Numbered from the stretch's first letter, positions 1 through 9,933 are shown. The stretch: DNA of 64,000 bases from GCA-2733415 sp965178635 (GCA_965178635.1 CBCXVT010000002.1:1-64000), one strand, 5' to 3'. The notes: generated by a model from the letters alone, not told the origin. Numbers and translations are program-made.

Positions 1-1214
1 GTGTCGTCTATTTTTACTTTTGATGATAAAATTGCAAGCGATTATATTGTAGAAGCAGCATCACATCATGGTCGTATTTTAGTTGGAAACCGAGAAAACG
101 CTAAAGTAAGCACAGGTCATGGTTCGCCATTACCACAATTAACTCACGGTGGTCCAGGTCGTGCTGGAGGTGGAGAAGAAATGGGTGGAATGCGTGGTAT
201 TAAACATTACATGCAACGTTGTGCCATTCAAGGAACGCCTACTACGTTGACAGAAGTTACTGGTATTTACCAAGCAAATGCTGACTATAAGGAAAGTGAA
301 AAACATCCGTTTGCATACCATTGGGAAGATATCAAACCAGGAATGTCTTTAAAAACACATAAGAGAACGTTTACAGATACGGATATCATTAATTTTGCAA
401 ATCTTACTTGGGATCACTTTTATGCACATACAGATATCACATCTTTAGAAGGAAGTATTTTTGAAAAAAGAACTGCTCATGGTTATTTCATTATTTCGGC
501 TGCAGCAGGATTGTTCGTTTATCCAAATAAAGGACCAGTATCTGCAAATTACGGATTAGAAGAATGTCGTTTTTACGACCTTTATATCATAACGATACGG
601 TTTATGTGCGATTAACATGTAAGCAAAAAGTAGATAGAGATGTCGCTTCTGCTGAGCATCCAAGCGGGATAGTTAAATGGTTTGTTGAGGTATTTGACGC
701 TGAGGATGAACTAGTAGCTGTGGCAACTATTTTAACTATGGTTCAAAAAAAGCAAGAGACTTTTGTTGAAATGACTGAGGAAAAAATCAACGAATGTCTT
801 TCAAAATTAACAGCTGATGCAAAACCTAAATGGGGAATTATGACTCCGCAACATATGGTTGAACATTTAGAATATACCTATAAAATTGCATCTGGAGATA
901 TACAAGATTTGAAGTTGCTACACCAGAAAATATTTAGATAAAGTGCATAACTCACTTTATAACTATGAGAAGTTTCCGAAAAACTCAAGATTTCCATTAC
1001 TTGAAAAAGATACCTTAGATACTTTAAAGTATTCAGACTTGGCTACAGCTATAGAGAAGTTTGTTGAGCAAAGAACGAAGTATTTAGCATATTTTAAAGA
1101 ACAACCAGAGGCTATTTTAAATATATGGTTTTTGGAGAGTTGAATAAATATGAATGGTATTTGTTAGAACGAAAACATTTAAATCATCACTTTGAACAAT
1201 TTGGGGTGTTATAA
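1..1214 (+). pseudogene. paaZ: PaaZ, phenylacetate-degradation bifunctional aldehyde dehydrogenase/enoyl-CoA hydratase; 3' part, frameshifted
   Basis: The window opens inside the gene. In frame 1 the end of the aldehyde dehydrogenase domain (to about residue 90 of the visible part) is followed by a MaoC-type hydratase domain with Asp138 and His143 in WDHFYAHTD, the spacing of the PaaZ hydratase active site. PaaZ opens and oxidises the oxepin-CoA ring in the cytoplasm. Reading then continues in other frames to a stop at 1212-1214. Restoring one T in the T run at 570-574, two As between about 911 and 930, and one A near 1124 gives one uninterrupted protein. The last 140 or so residues (MTPQHMVEHLEY, later FGELNKYEW and HLNHHFEQFG) resemble a DUF1569/DinB-like domain fused to the C-terminus. 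The reading is otherwise undamaged, so sequence error is likelier than decay. Confidence 0.85.
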
Positions 1215-1240
1215 AACCAGGTGAAATATTTAATAAAAAA

Positions 1241-1270
1241 AAGAGTAGTGATGTTCACTACTCTTTTTTT
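1241..1270. terminator. Bidirectional rho-independent terminator between paaZ and the CocE-type gene
   Basis: AGAGTAGTGA pairs with TCACTACTCT across a very short loop, with an A run before and a T run after. It lies between two convergent genes and can serve both. Confidence 0.8.
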
Positions 1271-1273
1271 ATA

Positions 1274-3213
1274 CTACTTTTCTAGTACATTGAATTCAAT
1301 ACTTGAATCTGTAAATATGGTGTGAGTTTGAGTTTTGAAATCTTCCTCATCCGCTTCATAAATGTTATCCACATAAGTTTGCGGATTCAAATCGATTAAC
1401 GGAAACCACGTACTTTGCACTTGTACTTGTAATTTATGCCCTTTTTTAAAAGTATGATACACATCTTGAAGTTTGATGTTGACATCAGTTTTTTGATTTG
1501 GTGTAAAAGGCTCAGGTTTAGAGAAACTGTTTCTGAAACGTCCTCGCATGACTTCACTTCTAACCATCATGTGATAGTTGCTCAATTTTAAATGAGATTG
1601 TAAATCCTCGTTGTCATTCTTTAAATCGTGCGGGTGTACATCAATAACCTTGACAATCCAATCAGCAGCAGAACCTGTAGTTGCAACTTTTAGTTTTGCA
1701 AGAAATATCTCCAGATAGTGTCAAATCATTTTCTAACACTTCAGTTTCAAAAACCAATACATCTGGTCTACGTGCTGCGAAACGCTGATCATCAGTCATG
1801 TATTTTCTTGGTGTGAATACCGTTTTTATATCTTCAGAATAAGGTACAGGTTTGTTAACATCACTAATGAAATTAACCTTTTCTATTGTGTCTACTTGAG
1901 AATTTAACTGTTGGTCTTTTGACAAGAAAAATTCTTTTTTCACAATATTTTTTGGTGGCCAAGTGTCATAAGAACTCCAAGACTTGCGTCCTGTATCAAA
2001 AACATAAGCTTCGGGTAAACCAGAGTTTTTTAGAACCATTACCTTTTAGGAAATGATTGAAAAATTTAGTTTCTATATTCTTCTGAAAATCTAATGAAAT
2101 ATTATCGCCAAAATAGTAATTACCTACTGTGTTTTTTTGTTTTGTCTCTAGACCATCCACCATGATCCCAAGGACCAAATACTAACGTGTTATAATTGTT
2201 TGGTTGGTGTTTTTCTATACCCTTATACGTTTCCAATGGACCATAAAGATCTTCAGCATCAAACCAACCCCCAACAATCATTGTTGCAACTGAAGATGGC
2301 ACTTTGTTTAAATGTTGGATGATTCCTTTTTTCTGCCAAACGGCATCATAATTTGGATGTTCTATAATTTCCTTATAGAAAAAGTCGTCTACTAATGTGT
2401 TGTTTGAAGTATCAAAATCAAAGTAGGACTTCAAGTTTTTTAATGGGCCTTTGTCAAGAAAAAACTGATACTGATCTTGAGTTTGCAAGTCTAGGAAATT
2501 TATACCAAGCTTTGTCTGTTGGTTGATCCTTGTGAGTTCCGAATAAAGAAATGGCTCTAAAGTAACTTAATAAAAAAGCACCATTATGATGAAAATCATC
2601 AAAGAAAAAATCACCAATACACGCTTGAGGCGAAGCAGCTTTTAAAGCGGGATGCGCATCTATTGCAGAAACAGTTGCAATAATGCCCTGGGTATGATAT
2701 TCCCCAAGTACCAACCTTACCGTTGTTGTTAGTTATATGCTTAACTAGCCAGTCTATAGTATCATAAGTATCAGTTGTTTCGTCAGTTTGTTTTTTAGTT
2801 TTATTAGGAATGTACGCTCTCATATTGTCATAAACACCTTCACTCAATCCATCGTCCTCTTACATCTTGATACACAATGATATTTCCTTCTTGCATTAAA
2901 TTCTGAATTTGGACCAATGTTAGATTTAAATTGATCTGCACCATAAGGATTACAACTATATGGAGTTCTTTGTAATAAAATAGGGATATGTTTTTGAAGT
3001 GTCTTTAGGAGAATAAATAGTTGTGTGAAGCTTTACGCCGTCACGCATTTCTATTTTAACTTCTTGTTTAGTGTAATTGTCTTTAACAAAGTTATCCTTG
3101 GTTATTTCACTTTGATTTAAAGTTTTGAGTGAATTGTTTTTCGCAGAAACAGTTTGAAAAGATAAAACTGATACTAATAAAAATAAAATGAGCGTTTTTA
3201 AGTAATTATACAT
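1274..3213 (-). pseudogene. CocE/NonD-type alpha/beta hydrolase (X-Pro dipeptidyl-peptidase S15 family), frameshifted
   Basis: The N-terminus at 3213 has a signal peptide (MYNYLKTLILFLLVSVLS) and then EVKIEMRDGVKLHTTIYSP, the usual start of S15/CocE hydrolases. Downstream pieces in changing frames carry the nucleophile elbow GTWGISYPG, the Asp motif GGWFDAEDLYGPLETYK and the His motif GPWDHGGW. A beta-sandwich C-terminal region (PX-Pro-type) follows. The total span would encode about 645 residues, the normal length for a secreted or periplasmic acyl-peptide or ester hydrolase, so nothing large is missing. The frame changes at least six times (near 2970, 2860, 2700, 2470, 2150, 2030 and 1650). 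This density means either a dying gene or a poorly read stretch. The substrate is unknown. Confidence 0.75.
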
Positions 3214-3231
3214 ATGTTATTTTGTGATAAG

Positions 3232-3259
3232 TTGGTTTTCAAAATTAATCTTACTTTTG
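3232..3259 (+). promoter_or_regulatory. Bacteroidota-type promoter for the enoyl-CoA hydratase gene
   Basis: TTG at 3232-3234, a 17-base gap, then TACTTTTG at 3252-3259, a perfect match to TAnnTTTG. The start codon is 33 bases further on. Confidence 0.65.
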
Positions 3260-3292
3260 GAAAAATAAAAATACGATTAAAACTTTAAAGAT

Positions 3293-4045
3293 ATGACAGC
3301 ACCTTACGTAAAACAAGATATAGAAAACGGAATAGCAACAATTGAATTTTTTCATCCAGCTCACAACTCGTTACCTGGAGATATATTAGCGCAATTAGCT
3401 GATGCAATTACCGTGGCAGGAGAAAATGACAATGTAAAAGTCATCATCTTAAAAAGTGGAGGTGTAAGAACGTTTTGTGCTGGTGCAAGTTTTAAAGAAT
3501 TAATGACGATTAACGATGCGGAAACAGGAAAAGTATTCTTTTCAGGATTTGCGAATGTTATCAATGCTATGCGTAAATGTCCGAAGTTTATAATCGGACG
3601 TGTGCAAGGAAAAACTGTAGGAGGTGGTGTAGGAATTGCATCTGCTACGGATTACTGTATGGCGTCTAAATTTGCTTCTATCAAATTAAGCGAATTAAAT
3701 ATTGGTATCGGACCGTTTGTAGTTGGACCAGCTGTTGAACGTAAATTAGGCTTAACAGGAATGTCGCAAATTGCGATTGATGCGAATACATTTTATTCAG
3801 CAGAATGGGCACAAGCTAAAGGCTTATTCGCTCAAGTATATGACTCTACTGAAGAATTAGATGAAGCTGTAAAAGCTTTTGCTGAAAACTTATGTACATA
3901 TAATCCAGAAGCCATGATGGAAATGAAAAAAATCATGTGGGCTGGTACTGACCATTGGGATACGTTATTAGCTGAACGTGCTGTGATTTCTGGTCGTTTA
4001 GTATTGTCAGATTTTACTAAAGAAACATTGAAGCGATTTAAATAA
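3293..4045 (+). CDS. Enoyl-CoA hydratase/isomerase family protein (PaaF/PaaG-like)
   Basis: This 250-residue protein has the full crotonase fold length. CAGASFKEL forms the first oxyanion-hole strand and GGGVGIASATDYCMAS the second. The second catalytic Glu is present in LSELNIGIGP. The first Glu of classical hydratases, expected in the GGGxELA position, is replaced by Gly-Ile-Ala, so a single acid remains, as in many isomerases of the family. Placement directly after paaZ and before paaY suggests a role in beta-oxidation-like steps of phenylacetate degradation. A methylglutaconyl-CoA hydratase-like role is an alternative. The gene has its own promoter just upstream, opposite to the CocE-type gene. 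Confidence 0.85.
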   Translation: MTAPYVKQDIENGIATIEFFHPAHNSLPGDILAQLADAITVAGENDNVKVIILKSGGVRTFCAGASFKELMTINDAETGKVFFSGFANVINAMRKCPKFIIGRVQGKTVGGGVGIASATDYCMASKFASIKLSELNIGIGPFVVGPAVERKLGLTGMSQIAIDANTFYSAEWAQAKGLFAQVYDSTEELDEAVKAFAENLCTYNPEAMMEMKKIMWAGTDHWDTLLAERAVISGRLVLSDFTKETLKRFK

Positions 4046-4061
4046 TACACCGAGAAATATA

Positions 4062-4113
4062 AAATGACAACTATAAAAATTCTAACTTAGAACTTGTGTA
4101 GTTGTCATTTTTG
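4062..4113 (+). terminator. Weak hairpin after the enoyl-CoA hydratase gene
   Basis: AAATGACAACT at 4062-4072 pairs with AGTTGTCATTT at 4100-4110 around a 27-base loop, followed by a short T run. It sits between this gene and paaY and may give partial termination. Confidence 0.45.
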
Positions 4114-4135
4114 GTTTTAATTTTTACATTTAAGC

Positions 4136-4732
4136 ATGATATATTCATTTAAAGGGTTTATCCCTGTGGTTCACGAAAGTAGTTTTGTACATCCGTTAGC
4201 AGCAGTAATTGGTAATGTCATTATTGGCAAAAACTGTTACATTGGTCCTGGGGCTGCAATTCGCGGTGATTGGGGTGAGATTATTTTAGAAGATGGTGTT
4301 AATGTGCAAGAAAACTGTACAGTGCATATGTTTCCTGGTAAATCGATTACTTTAAAAGAATCTGCTCACATAGGTCATGGGGCAATTATTCATGGTGCTA
4401 ATTTGGGTAGAAACTGTATGATTGGTATGAACTCTGTGATTATGGATGATGCCGTAATTGGTGATGAATGTATTGTTGGTGCAATGGCTTTTGTAAAAGC
4501 AAATACTGTGTTTGAAAGTCGACAATTAATAGTTGGGAATCCTGCGAAAGTAATCAAGGAGGTGTCTGATGAGATGATTGGTTGGAAAACTAAAGGCACT
4601 CAATTGTATCAAACGTTACCAGCTGATTGTCATGATACAATGAAGGTAGTTGAACCACTAAGAGAAATTCCTAAAAACAGACCAACTCAAGACGATTTTT
4701 ATAAAACCTTAAATGAGTTTTTGAAGAAATGA
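4136..4732 (+). CDS. paaY: PaaY family protein, hexapeptide-repeat gamma-carbonic anhydrase-like
   Basis: This 198-residue protein is a left-handed beta-helix built of hexapeptide repeats (VIGNVII, IGPGAAIRGDWGEI, IGHGAIIHG, IGMNSVIMDDAVIGD). Metal-binding histidines are seen in NCTVHMF and AHIGHGAIIHG, as in gamma-carbonic anhydrases. PaaY proteins of phenylacetate clusters act as thioesterases that clear dead-end CoA adducts, and that role is inferred here from the neighbouring paaZ and hydratase genes. The C-terminal 40 residues are a helical extension typical of PaaY rather than of plain carbonic anhydrases. The stop overlaps the next start by four bases (ATGA), implying translational coupling. 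Confidence 0.88.
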   Translation: MIYSFKGFIPVVHESSFVHPLAAVIGNVIIGKNCYIGPGAAIRGDWGEIILEDGVNVQENCTVHMFPGKSITLKESAHIGHGAIIHGANLGRNCMIGMNSVIMDDAVIGDECIVGAMAFVKANTVFESRQLIVGNPAKVIKEVSDEMIGWKTKGTQLYQTLPADCHDTMKVVEPLREIPKNRPTQDDFYKTLNEFLKK

Positions 4733-5271
4733 TGCCAAACCAACCAATAGTAACTGAGCGTCTTATTTTAAGACCAATGCTTGATGCTGATGTAGATGGA
4801 ATGTATGAATTAGATTCTAACCCAGAAGTACATAAGTATTTGGGGAACAAACCTATTACAAAAAAAGAGCAAGCTCAAGACTATATAACAGATTTACAGC
4901 AACAATATAAAGAAAGAGGTATTGGTAGGTGGGCAGTTATACTGAAAGAAACCAATGAGTTTATGGGGTGGTCAGGTATTAAGTATCTGAACGAATCTGA
5001 GCAAGAGAATGGTTTTTACAATGTGTATGAACTAGGATACCGTTTTATAACTAAGTTTTGGGGTAAAGGCTATGCAACAGAATCTGCACAAGCATGGGTG
5101 GATTATATGTTTAATGAGGCAGGCGTTAAAAGTTTATATGCTGCAGCAGATATTCCTAATAAAGGTTCGGTAAATGTATTGCAAAAAGTAGGTTTTGAAA
5201 TTACTGGAGAATTTGTTTTTGAATGGAAAGGAGATTTGTCCGACTGTTATTGGCTTGAACAACATAGATAA
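4729..5271 (+). CDS. GNAT family N-acetyltransferase (RimJ/RimL type)
   Basis: A 180-residue single-domain acetyltransferase. It opens with VTERLILRPMLDADVDGMYEL, characteristic of the RimJ-like Acetyltransf_3 group. The acetyl-CoA loop is GYRFITKFWGKGYATES and the closing strand is NKGSVNVLQKVGFEITGEF. Two adjacent ATG codons are possible starts; the first overlaps the paaY stop. Substrates in this group are usually protein N-termini or small amines, and none can be assigned here. It is co-transcribed with paaY and overlaps the next gene by one base (TAATG). Confidence 0.88.
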   Translation: MMPNQPIVTERLILRPMLDADVDGMYELDSNPEVHKYLGNKPITKKEQAQDYITDLQQQYKERGIGRWAVILKETNEFMGWSGIKYLNESEQENGFYNVYELGYRFITKFWGKGYATESAQAWVDYMFNEAGVKSLYAAADIPNKGSVNVLQKVGFEITGEFVFEWKGDLSDCYWLEQHR

Positions 5272-5837
5272 TGACTTTAGCAGAATTACATTTTGATATA
5301 GAAAACGTAAATCATAGTAAAGCATCCCGTGCTAAAGCTGTTGATTTGGTAATTCATAATTTAGAGATATTGCCAGAGCTTATTGAAAAGGCATTCAGCG
5401 ATGATAAAAACCATTTTAAATATTGTTGGTGGTTAGAGTTTTTAAATAGACAATATGTAGAGGTGTTGTGCCCTTATATGGATACAATCTTAGATCAAGC
5501 ACAATATTTAACTGATCAATCAGCAATTAGACCCATAGCACGAATCATAGAAACGTATTGTTTGAATTACTATTCAAAAGCATCTCATGAGAGTGTTAAG
5601 AACATGATGACTAATTCAATTAAAGAATTAATGGTTGCAAGATCATTTGGGTGGTTGATAGATGATCAATTAAAAGTAGCACCAAGGGCCTATTCTATGA
5701 TAAGTTTATATCACTTAGGGAAAGACGTGTCATGGGTACACGCTGAACTTCAATTGGTCATAGAACAGAATTACACTAATGAAAGTGCTGCCTATAAAGC
5801 AAGAGGTAGAATGGTTTTAAAAAAACTAAAGGGTTAA
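5271..5837 (+). CDS. Hypothetical alpha-helical protein
   Basis: A 188-residue protein, almost entirely predicted helix, without signal peptide or membrane segment, so probably cytoplasmic. The sequence has the rhythm of HEAT-like helical pairs (for example AIRPIARIIETYCLNYY, then SVKNMMTNSIKELMVAR) and is rich in Tyr and Trp. I do not recognise a catalytic motif. Its start overlaps the stop of the acetyltransferase gene by one base, so it belongs to the paaY operon and is translationally coupled. Its function is unknown. Confidence 0.75.
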   Translation: MTLAELHFDIENVNHSKASRAKAVDLVIHNLEILPELIEKAFSDDKNHFKYCWWLEFLNRQYVEVLCPYMDTILDQAQYLTDQSAIRPIARIIETYCLNYYSKASHESVKNMMTNSIKELMVARSFGWLIDDQLKVAPRAYSMISLYHLGKDVSWVHAELQLVIEQNYTNESAAYKARGRMVLKKLKG

Positions 5838-5902
5838 CACAATTTCACGTCAATTTTACTTGCATCACATTCTTAAAATATACTATATTTACTAAAACAC
5901 AG

Positions 5903-5927
5903 ACTAACAATCGTTAGTTAGTTTTTA
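5903..5927 (+). terminator. Possible terminator ending the paaY operon
   Basis: ACTAAC, a four-base loop and GTTAGT, then TAGTTTTT. The stem is short and AT-rich, so it would be weak. Confidence 0.35.
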
Positions 5928-5946
5928 ATTATTTCAAATTATAGAG

Positions 5947-7236
5947 ATGGCTACAATTGAATTAAAAATGCCCAAAATGGGAGAGAGTATATCTGAAGCT
6001 ACAATTTTAAATTGGTTATGTGAGGTAGGAGATACAGTAGAAATAGAAGACACGATTTTAGAAGTGGGGACTGATAAAGTTGACTCTGAGGTGCCATCAC
6101 CTTGTACAGGAGTTGTTACAAAAATTTTATGCCAACAAAATGATGTTATTGCCGTAGGTGCTGTTTTGGCACTTATAGAATCTGATGGAAATGCTGAGGC
6201 ATCTTCAAGTAAAGACACTAAGAAAGTATCAGTCAGGCCAAATACATCAACGCAAAAAGAGAACAGTTCTAAATTTCAAGTGAAAAATACGCCAGATTCT
6301 GATGCGTTTTTATCACCATTAGTAGTAAGTATTGCTCAGAAAGAAGGCTTAACTATTGAAGAAGTGCAAAGTATTGTGGGTACTGGTACAGAAGGTCGTA
6401 TTAGAAAGAGTGATGTCATAAATTACATCAGTAATAGAAAATACGCGTTACCAAGTAGACCGCAAGTTCAGGCTACTCAAGCAGTAAAATCAACTTACAA
6501 TGCGCCACCAGTCAAATTCATTGATGGGCATGATACAGTAATTGAGATGGATAGAATGCGCAAGATGATTGCGGATCATATGGTATATTCTAAACATACA
6601 TCGCCGCATGTTACTGCATATATCGAAGTTGATGTGACAAATTTGGTTAATTGGAGGAACGAAAAGAAAACTGTATTTCAAGAGAAATATGATGAGCGCT
6701 TAACGTTTACGCCACTATTTGTTGAGGCTGTAGCTAAGGCTATTGAAGAATTCCCTGGAATTAACGCTTCAATTGATGGTAATAAAATTATACAATATAA
6801 AGACATTAATATTGGTATGGCAACGGCTTTACCAAGTGGAAACTTAATTGTACCAGTTGTGAAAAATGCAGACACTAAAGACCTATTGTCAGTTGCCAAA
6901 GATGTAAATCATTTGGTAAACAGTTCAAGAAATGATTGCTTGAAACCAGAAGAAATTCAAGGGAGCACATTTACAATTTCTAATGTAGGTACTTTTGGTA
7001 GTTTAATGGGGACACCAATTATCAACCAACCAGAAGTTGCCATTTTAGCCATTGGAATTATAAAGAAACGTGCTGAAGTCATCACAACTGAAAAGGGAGA
7101 TGAATTGGCTATACGTAGCATGATGTATTTGTCATTATCATTTGATCACAGAGCAGTTGATGGCTATTTAGGTGGTTCATTCTTACGAAAAGTAGGAGAT
7201 TATTTAGAGCAATTTGACTCTCAAAGAGAGATTTAG
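5947..7236 (+). CDS. 2-oxoacid dehydrogenase complex E2, dihydrolipoamide acyltransferase (branched-chain type)
   Basis: This 429-residue protein has the E2 order. A lipoyl domain at residues 1-80 carries the lipoylated Lys44 in EVGTDKVDSEVPSP. A Ser/Lys-rich linker follows. A peripheral-subunit-binding domain lies at about 119-162 (SPLVVSIAQKEGL, GTGTEGRIRKSDV). The catalytic acyltransferase domain ends in SFDHRAVDGYLGG, with His401 and Asp405. The enzyme transfers the acyl group from E1 to CoA in the cytoplasm. Pairing with the fused E1 two genes downstream, and the PSALP-like hinge, favour a branched-chain ketoacid complex. Pyruvate cannot be excluded. No E3 gene is in the window. Confidence 0.9.
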   Translation: MATIELKMPKMGESISEATILNWLCEVGDTVEIEDTILEVGTDKVDSEVPSPCTGVVTKILCQQNDVIAVGAVLALIESDGNAEASSSKDTKKVSVRPNTSTQKENSSKFQVKNTPDSDAFLSPLVVSIAQKEGLTIEEVQSIVGTGTEGRIRKSDVINYISNRKYALPSRPQVQATQAVKSTYNAPPVKFIDGHDTVIEMDRMRKMIADHMVYSKHTSPHVTAYIEVDVTNLVNWRNEKKTVFQEKYDERLTFTPLFVEAVAKAIEEFPGINASIDGNKIIQYKDINIGMATALPSGNLIVPVVKNADTKDLLSVAKDVNHLVNSSRNDCLKPEEIQGSTFTISNVGTFGSLMGTPIINQPEVAILAIGIIKKRAEVITTEKGDELAIRSMMYLSLSFDHRAVDGYLGGSFLRKVGDYLEQFDSQREI

Positions 7237-7264
7237 TATTTATTTAAGTTTTAAATATTAATAA

Positions 7265-7831
7265 ATGAACTTAATAGCAGATCAGGTTTTTGAAAAACAA
7301 AACTACACTCAGATAAAGTTAGCTAAAGGAGAATATGACAATTGCAGTTTTAATAACTGTGTATTTACAGATTCCGATTTGTCTAATGTTAACTTTACGG
7401 AGTGTGAGTTTCAAGGTTGCGACTTAAGTAATGTGAATATAAAACATTCCGTTTTTAACGATGTAAACTTTAGTAATTGTAAGTTATTAGGCTTACAATT
7501 TAATCATTGTAGTGATTTTTTGTTTTCAGTAACATTTAAGACCTGTAACTTAACTTTAGCATCGTTCTATCAAGTTAAATCTAAAGGCACTAAGTTTTAT
7601 GAATGTTTACTTCAACAAGTAGATTTTACAAGAGCCGAACTGACAAGTTCACTATTTGATAACTGTGATTTTAAAGGCGCTACTTTTGAAGAGACACAAT
7701 TAGAAAAAGTAGATTTTAGTTCATCATATAATTATGTGATTGACCCTGAAATTAATACTATAAAAAAAGCGAAATTCTCAATGCCAGAAGTTCTAGGCCT
7801 ATTGAGAAAATACAATATAGAAGTAAAGTAA
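7265..7831 (+). CDS. Pentapeptide-repeat protein
   Basis: A 188-residue protein made of tandem pentapeptides of the A(N/D)LXX kind, for example SNVNFTECEFQGCDLSNVNI, forming a right-handed quadrilateral beta-helix. Such folds can mimic DNA (the Qnr and MfpA proteins that bind gyrase), but the sequence alone does not show that here. The C-terminal part (IDPEINTIKKAKFSMPEVLG) is a non-repeat cap seen in several cytoplasmic members. There is no signal peptide. It lies between E2 and E1 with gaps of only 28 and 5 bases, so it is almost certainly in the same operon. Confidence 0.9.
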   Translation: MNLIADQVFEKQNYTQIKLAKGEYDNCSFNNCVFTDSDLSNVNFTECEFQGCDLSNVNIKHSVFNDVNFSNCKLLGLQFNHCSDFLFSVTFKTCNLTLASFYQVKSKGTKFYECLLQQVDFTRAELTSSLFDNCDFKGATFEETQLEKVDFSSSYNYVIDPEINTIKKAKFSMPEVLGLLRKYNIEVK

Positions 7832-7836
7832 CACCA

Positions 7837-9915
7837 ATGAAATTAGGAGCTATGACTAAGGAAGTACAACTATCAAAAGAACTATTACAAAAAGGATTCA
7901 CTAACCTATGTACTGCGAAAGCAATGGCAACGTTGTACGAGGATAATTTCAAGTTAGTCTCTAAATATGTACATGCCACATCTAGGGGGCATGAAGCTAT
8001 TCAAACAGCTTTAGGAATGCAATTACAGCCTCAAGATTATGCGTTTCCGTATTATAGAGATGATGCCATGTTATTGTCTTTTGGTATGCAACCTTATGAC
8101 TTAATGTTACAATTGTTAGCTAAAAAGGATGACCCTTTTTCGGGTGGTAGAACCTATTATTGTCACCCGAGTTTAAATGATGTTGATAAACCAAAAATTC
8201 CACACCAATCATCTGCTACAGGAATGCAAGCTATTCCAGCTACAGGTGTTGCAATGGGATTTTGGTATAAAGAGAGTATCAATATTGATGATAAAACTTT
8301 AGCAGAGAAACCTGTTGCCATTTGCTCATTAGGTGATGCTTCTGTAACTGAAGGAGAAATATCTGAAGCCTTTCAAATGGCAGCTTTAAAACAATTACCA
8401 ATTTTGTATTTGGTACAAGATAATGGTTGGGATATCTCAGCAAACGCTGAAGAAACTAGAGCTCAAGACGCTTTTGAATATGCAAGAGGATTCAATGGTT
8501 TAGAAGCAATGACTATTGATGGTGCAAATTTTACAGAGTCTTATCAAGCAGTAGAAAAAGCTTTAAAAATAATTAGAGAAGAACGACGACCAGTATTATT
8601 ACACGCAAAGGTCCCATTATTAAATCACCATACTTCTGGTGTGCGTATGGAATGGTATCGTGATGATTTGGAAGAAGCACGTTCTCGTGATCCATACCCA
8701 GTTTTACAACAGCAATTATTAGATGCAGGATTTACTCAAAAAGAAATTGAAGGTATTGAAGTTGATGCAATTACTTTAGTAAAATCAGATTTTGAAAAAG
8801 CATTGCAAGCAGAAGATCCTTTACCATCAGATTTATTTACGCATGATTTTGTGCCAACACCAATCACAGAAGAAACTGGTGAAAGATCACCTGCCGATAA
8901 GGAAGAAGTGGTTATGGTTGACTGTGCCTTGTTTGCGGTTGAGGAAATTATGCGTGAGCATAAAGAGTGTTTACTATACGGTCAAGATGTTGGAGGTAGA
9001 TTAGGAGGGGTATTTAGAGAAGCGGCAACTTTAGCACAAAAATTTGGAGACGAACGTGTGTTTAATACGCCAATTCAAGAAGCATTTATTGTTGGGTCTA
9101 CAGTAGGGATGTCTGCAGCGGGATTAAAACCAATTGTTGAGGTTCAATTTGCAGATTATATTTTTCCAGGAATTAACCAATTGTTTACCGAGGTAAGTAG
9201 AAGTTGTTATTTATCTAATGGTAAATGGCCTGTGTCTATGATTTTACGTATTCCTATTGGAGCATATGGTAGTGGCGGCCCGTATCATTCATCGTCTATA
9301 GAATCTATTCTAACAAATATTCGCGGAATTAAAATTGCGTATCCTAGTAATGGTGCCGATTTAAAAGGACTACTTAAAGCTGCTTATCATGATCCAAATC
9401 CGGTTGTGTTTTTAGAACATAAAGGCTTGTATTGGTCTAAAGTAAAAGGCACAGATGCTGCCCGAACTATTGAACCTGCGGAAGATTATATTTTACCACT
9501 TGGTAAAGCAAATGTTGTACAAGAGATTTGGCAACAAGATGACGAAGAAACCATGACTGTAATTACTTACGGAATGGGAGTACACTGGGCGTTAAATGCA
9601 ACTAAAGATTTAAAAGAAAATGTAGAAATAGTAGACCTACGCACATTATATCCGTTAGATGAAGACGCTATTTTAGCTTCAGTAAGAAAGACAAAGAAAT
9701 GTTTAATAGTTACAGAAGAACCAACAAATAATTCTTTTGGTAGAGCGTTAAGCGGCTTAGTACAAGAAAAATGTTTCAAGTACTTAGATGCACCTGTGAT
9801 GACTATTGGTAGTGAAAACATGCCTGCAATACCATTAAACTCAGTATTAGAACAGACAATGATTCCTTCTACTGAAAAAGTCAAAGTGAAAATTGAAGAA
9901 CTTTTAGCATATTAA
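7837..9915 (+). CDS. Fused 2-oxoacid dehydrogenase E1 alpha/beta (branched-chain type)
   Basis: A single 692-residue chain combines both E1 subunits. Residues 1 to about 340 are the alpha part, with the thiamine diphosphate motif GDASVTEGEISEAF at 166-179 and the closing Asn196-Gly-Trp. Residues about 355 to 692 are the beta part (LLYGQDVGGRLGGVF, then PIQEAFIVGSTVGMSAAG and a transketolase C-terminal domain with VDLRTLYPLD). E1 decarboxylates the 2-oxoacid and passes the acyl group to the lipoyl domain of the nearby E2. Fusion of alpha and beta is usual in Bacteroidota. A second ATG at 7852 is also possible as the start. The operon ends with a strong terminator after this gene. Confidence 0.9.
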   Translation: MKLGAMTKEVQLSKELLQKGFTNLCTAKAMATLYEDNFKLVSKYVHATSRGHEAIQTALGMQLQPQDYAFPYYRDDAMLLSFGMQPYDLMLQLLAKKDDPFSGGRTYYCHPSLNDVDKPKIPHQSSATGMQAIPATGVAMGFWYKESINIDDKTLAEKPVAICSLGDASVTEGEISEAFQMAALKQLPILYLVQDNGWDISANAEETRAQDAFEYARGFNGLEAMTIDGANFTESYQAVEKALKIIREERRPVLLHAKVPLLNHHTSGVRMEWYRDDLEEARSRDPYPVLQQQLLDAGFTQKEIEGIEVDAITLVKSDFEKALQAEDPLPSDLFTHDFVPTPITEETGERSPADKEEVVMVDCALFAVEEIMREHKECLLYGQDVGGRLGGVFREAATLAQKFGDERVFNTPIQEAFIVGSTVGMSAAGLKPIVEVQFADYIFPGINQLFTEVSRSCYLSNGKWPVSMILRIPIGAYGSGGPYHSSSIESILTNIRGIKIAYPSNGADLKGLLKAAYHDPNPVVFLEHKGLYWSKVKGTDAARTIEPAEDYILPLGKANVVQEIWQQDDEETMTVITYGMGVHWALNATKDLKENVEIVDLRTLYPLDEDAILASVRKTKKCLIVTEEPTNNSFGRALSGLVQEKCFKYLDAPVMTIGSENMPAIPLNSVLEQTMIPSTEKVKVKIEELLAY

Positions 9916-9933
9916 TGTTTGAAATGCATCAAT

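Noticed and set aside
564..615. Programmed frameshift in paaZ at the T run
   Set aside because: Three further indels lie within the next 560 bases and similar errors hit unrelated genes, so a programmed event at one site is not needed.
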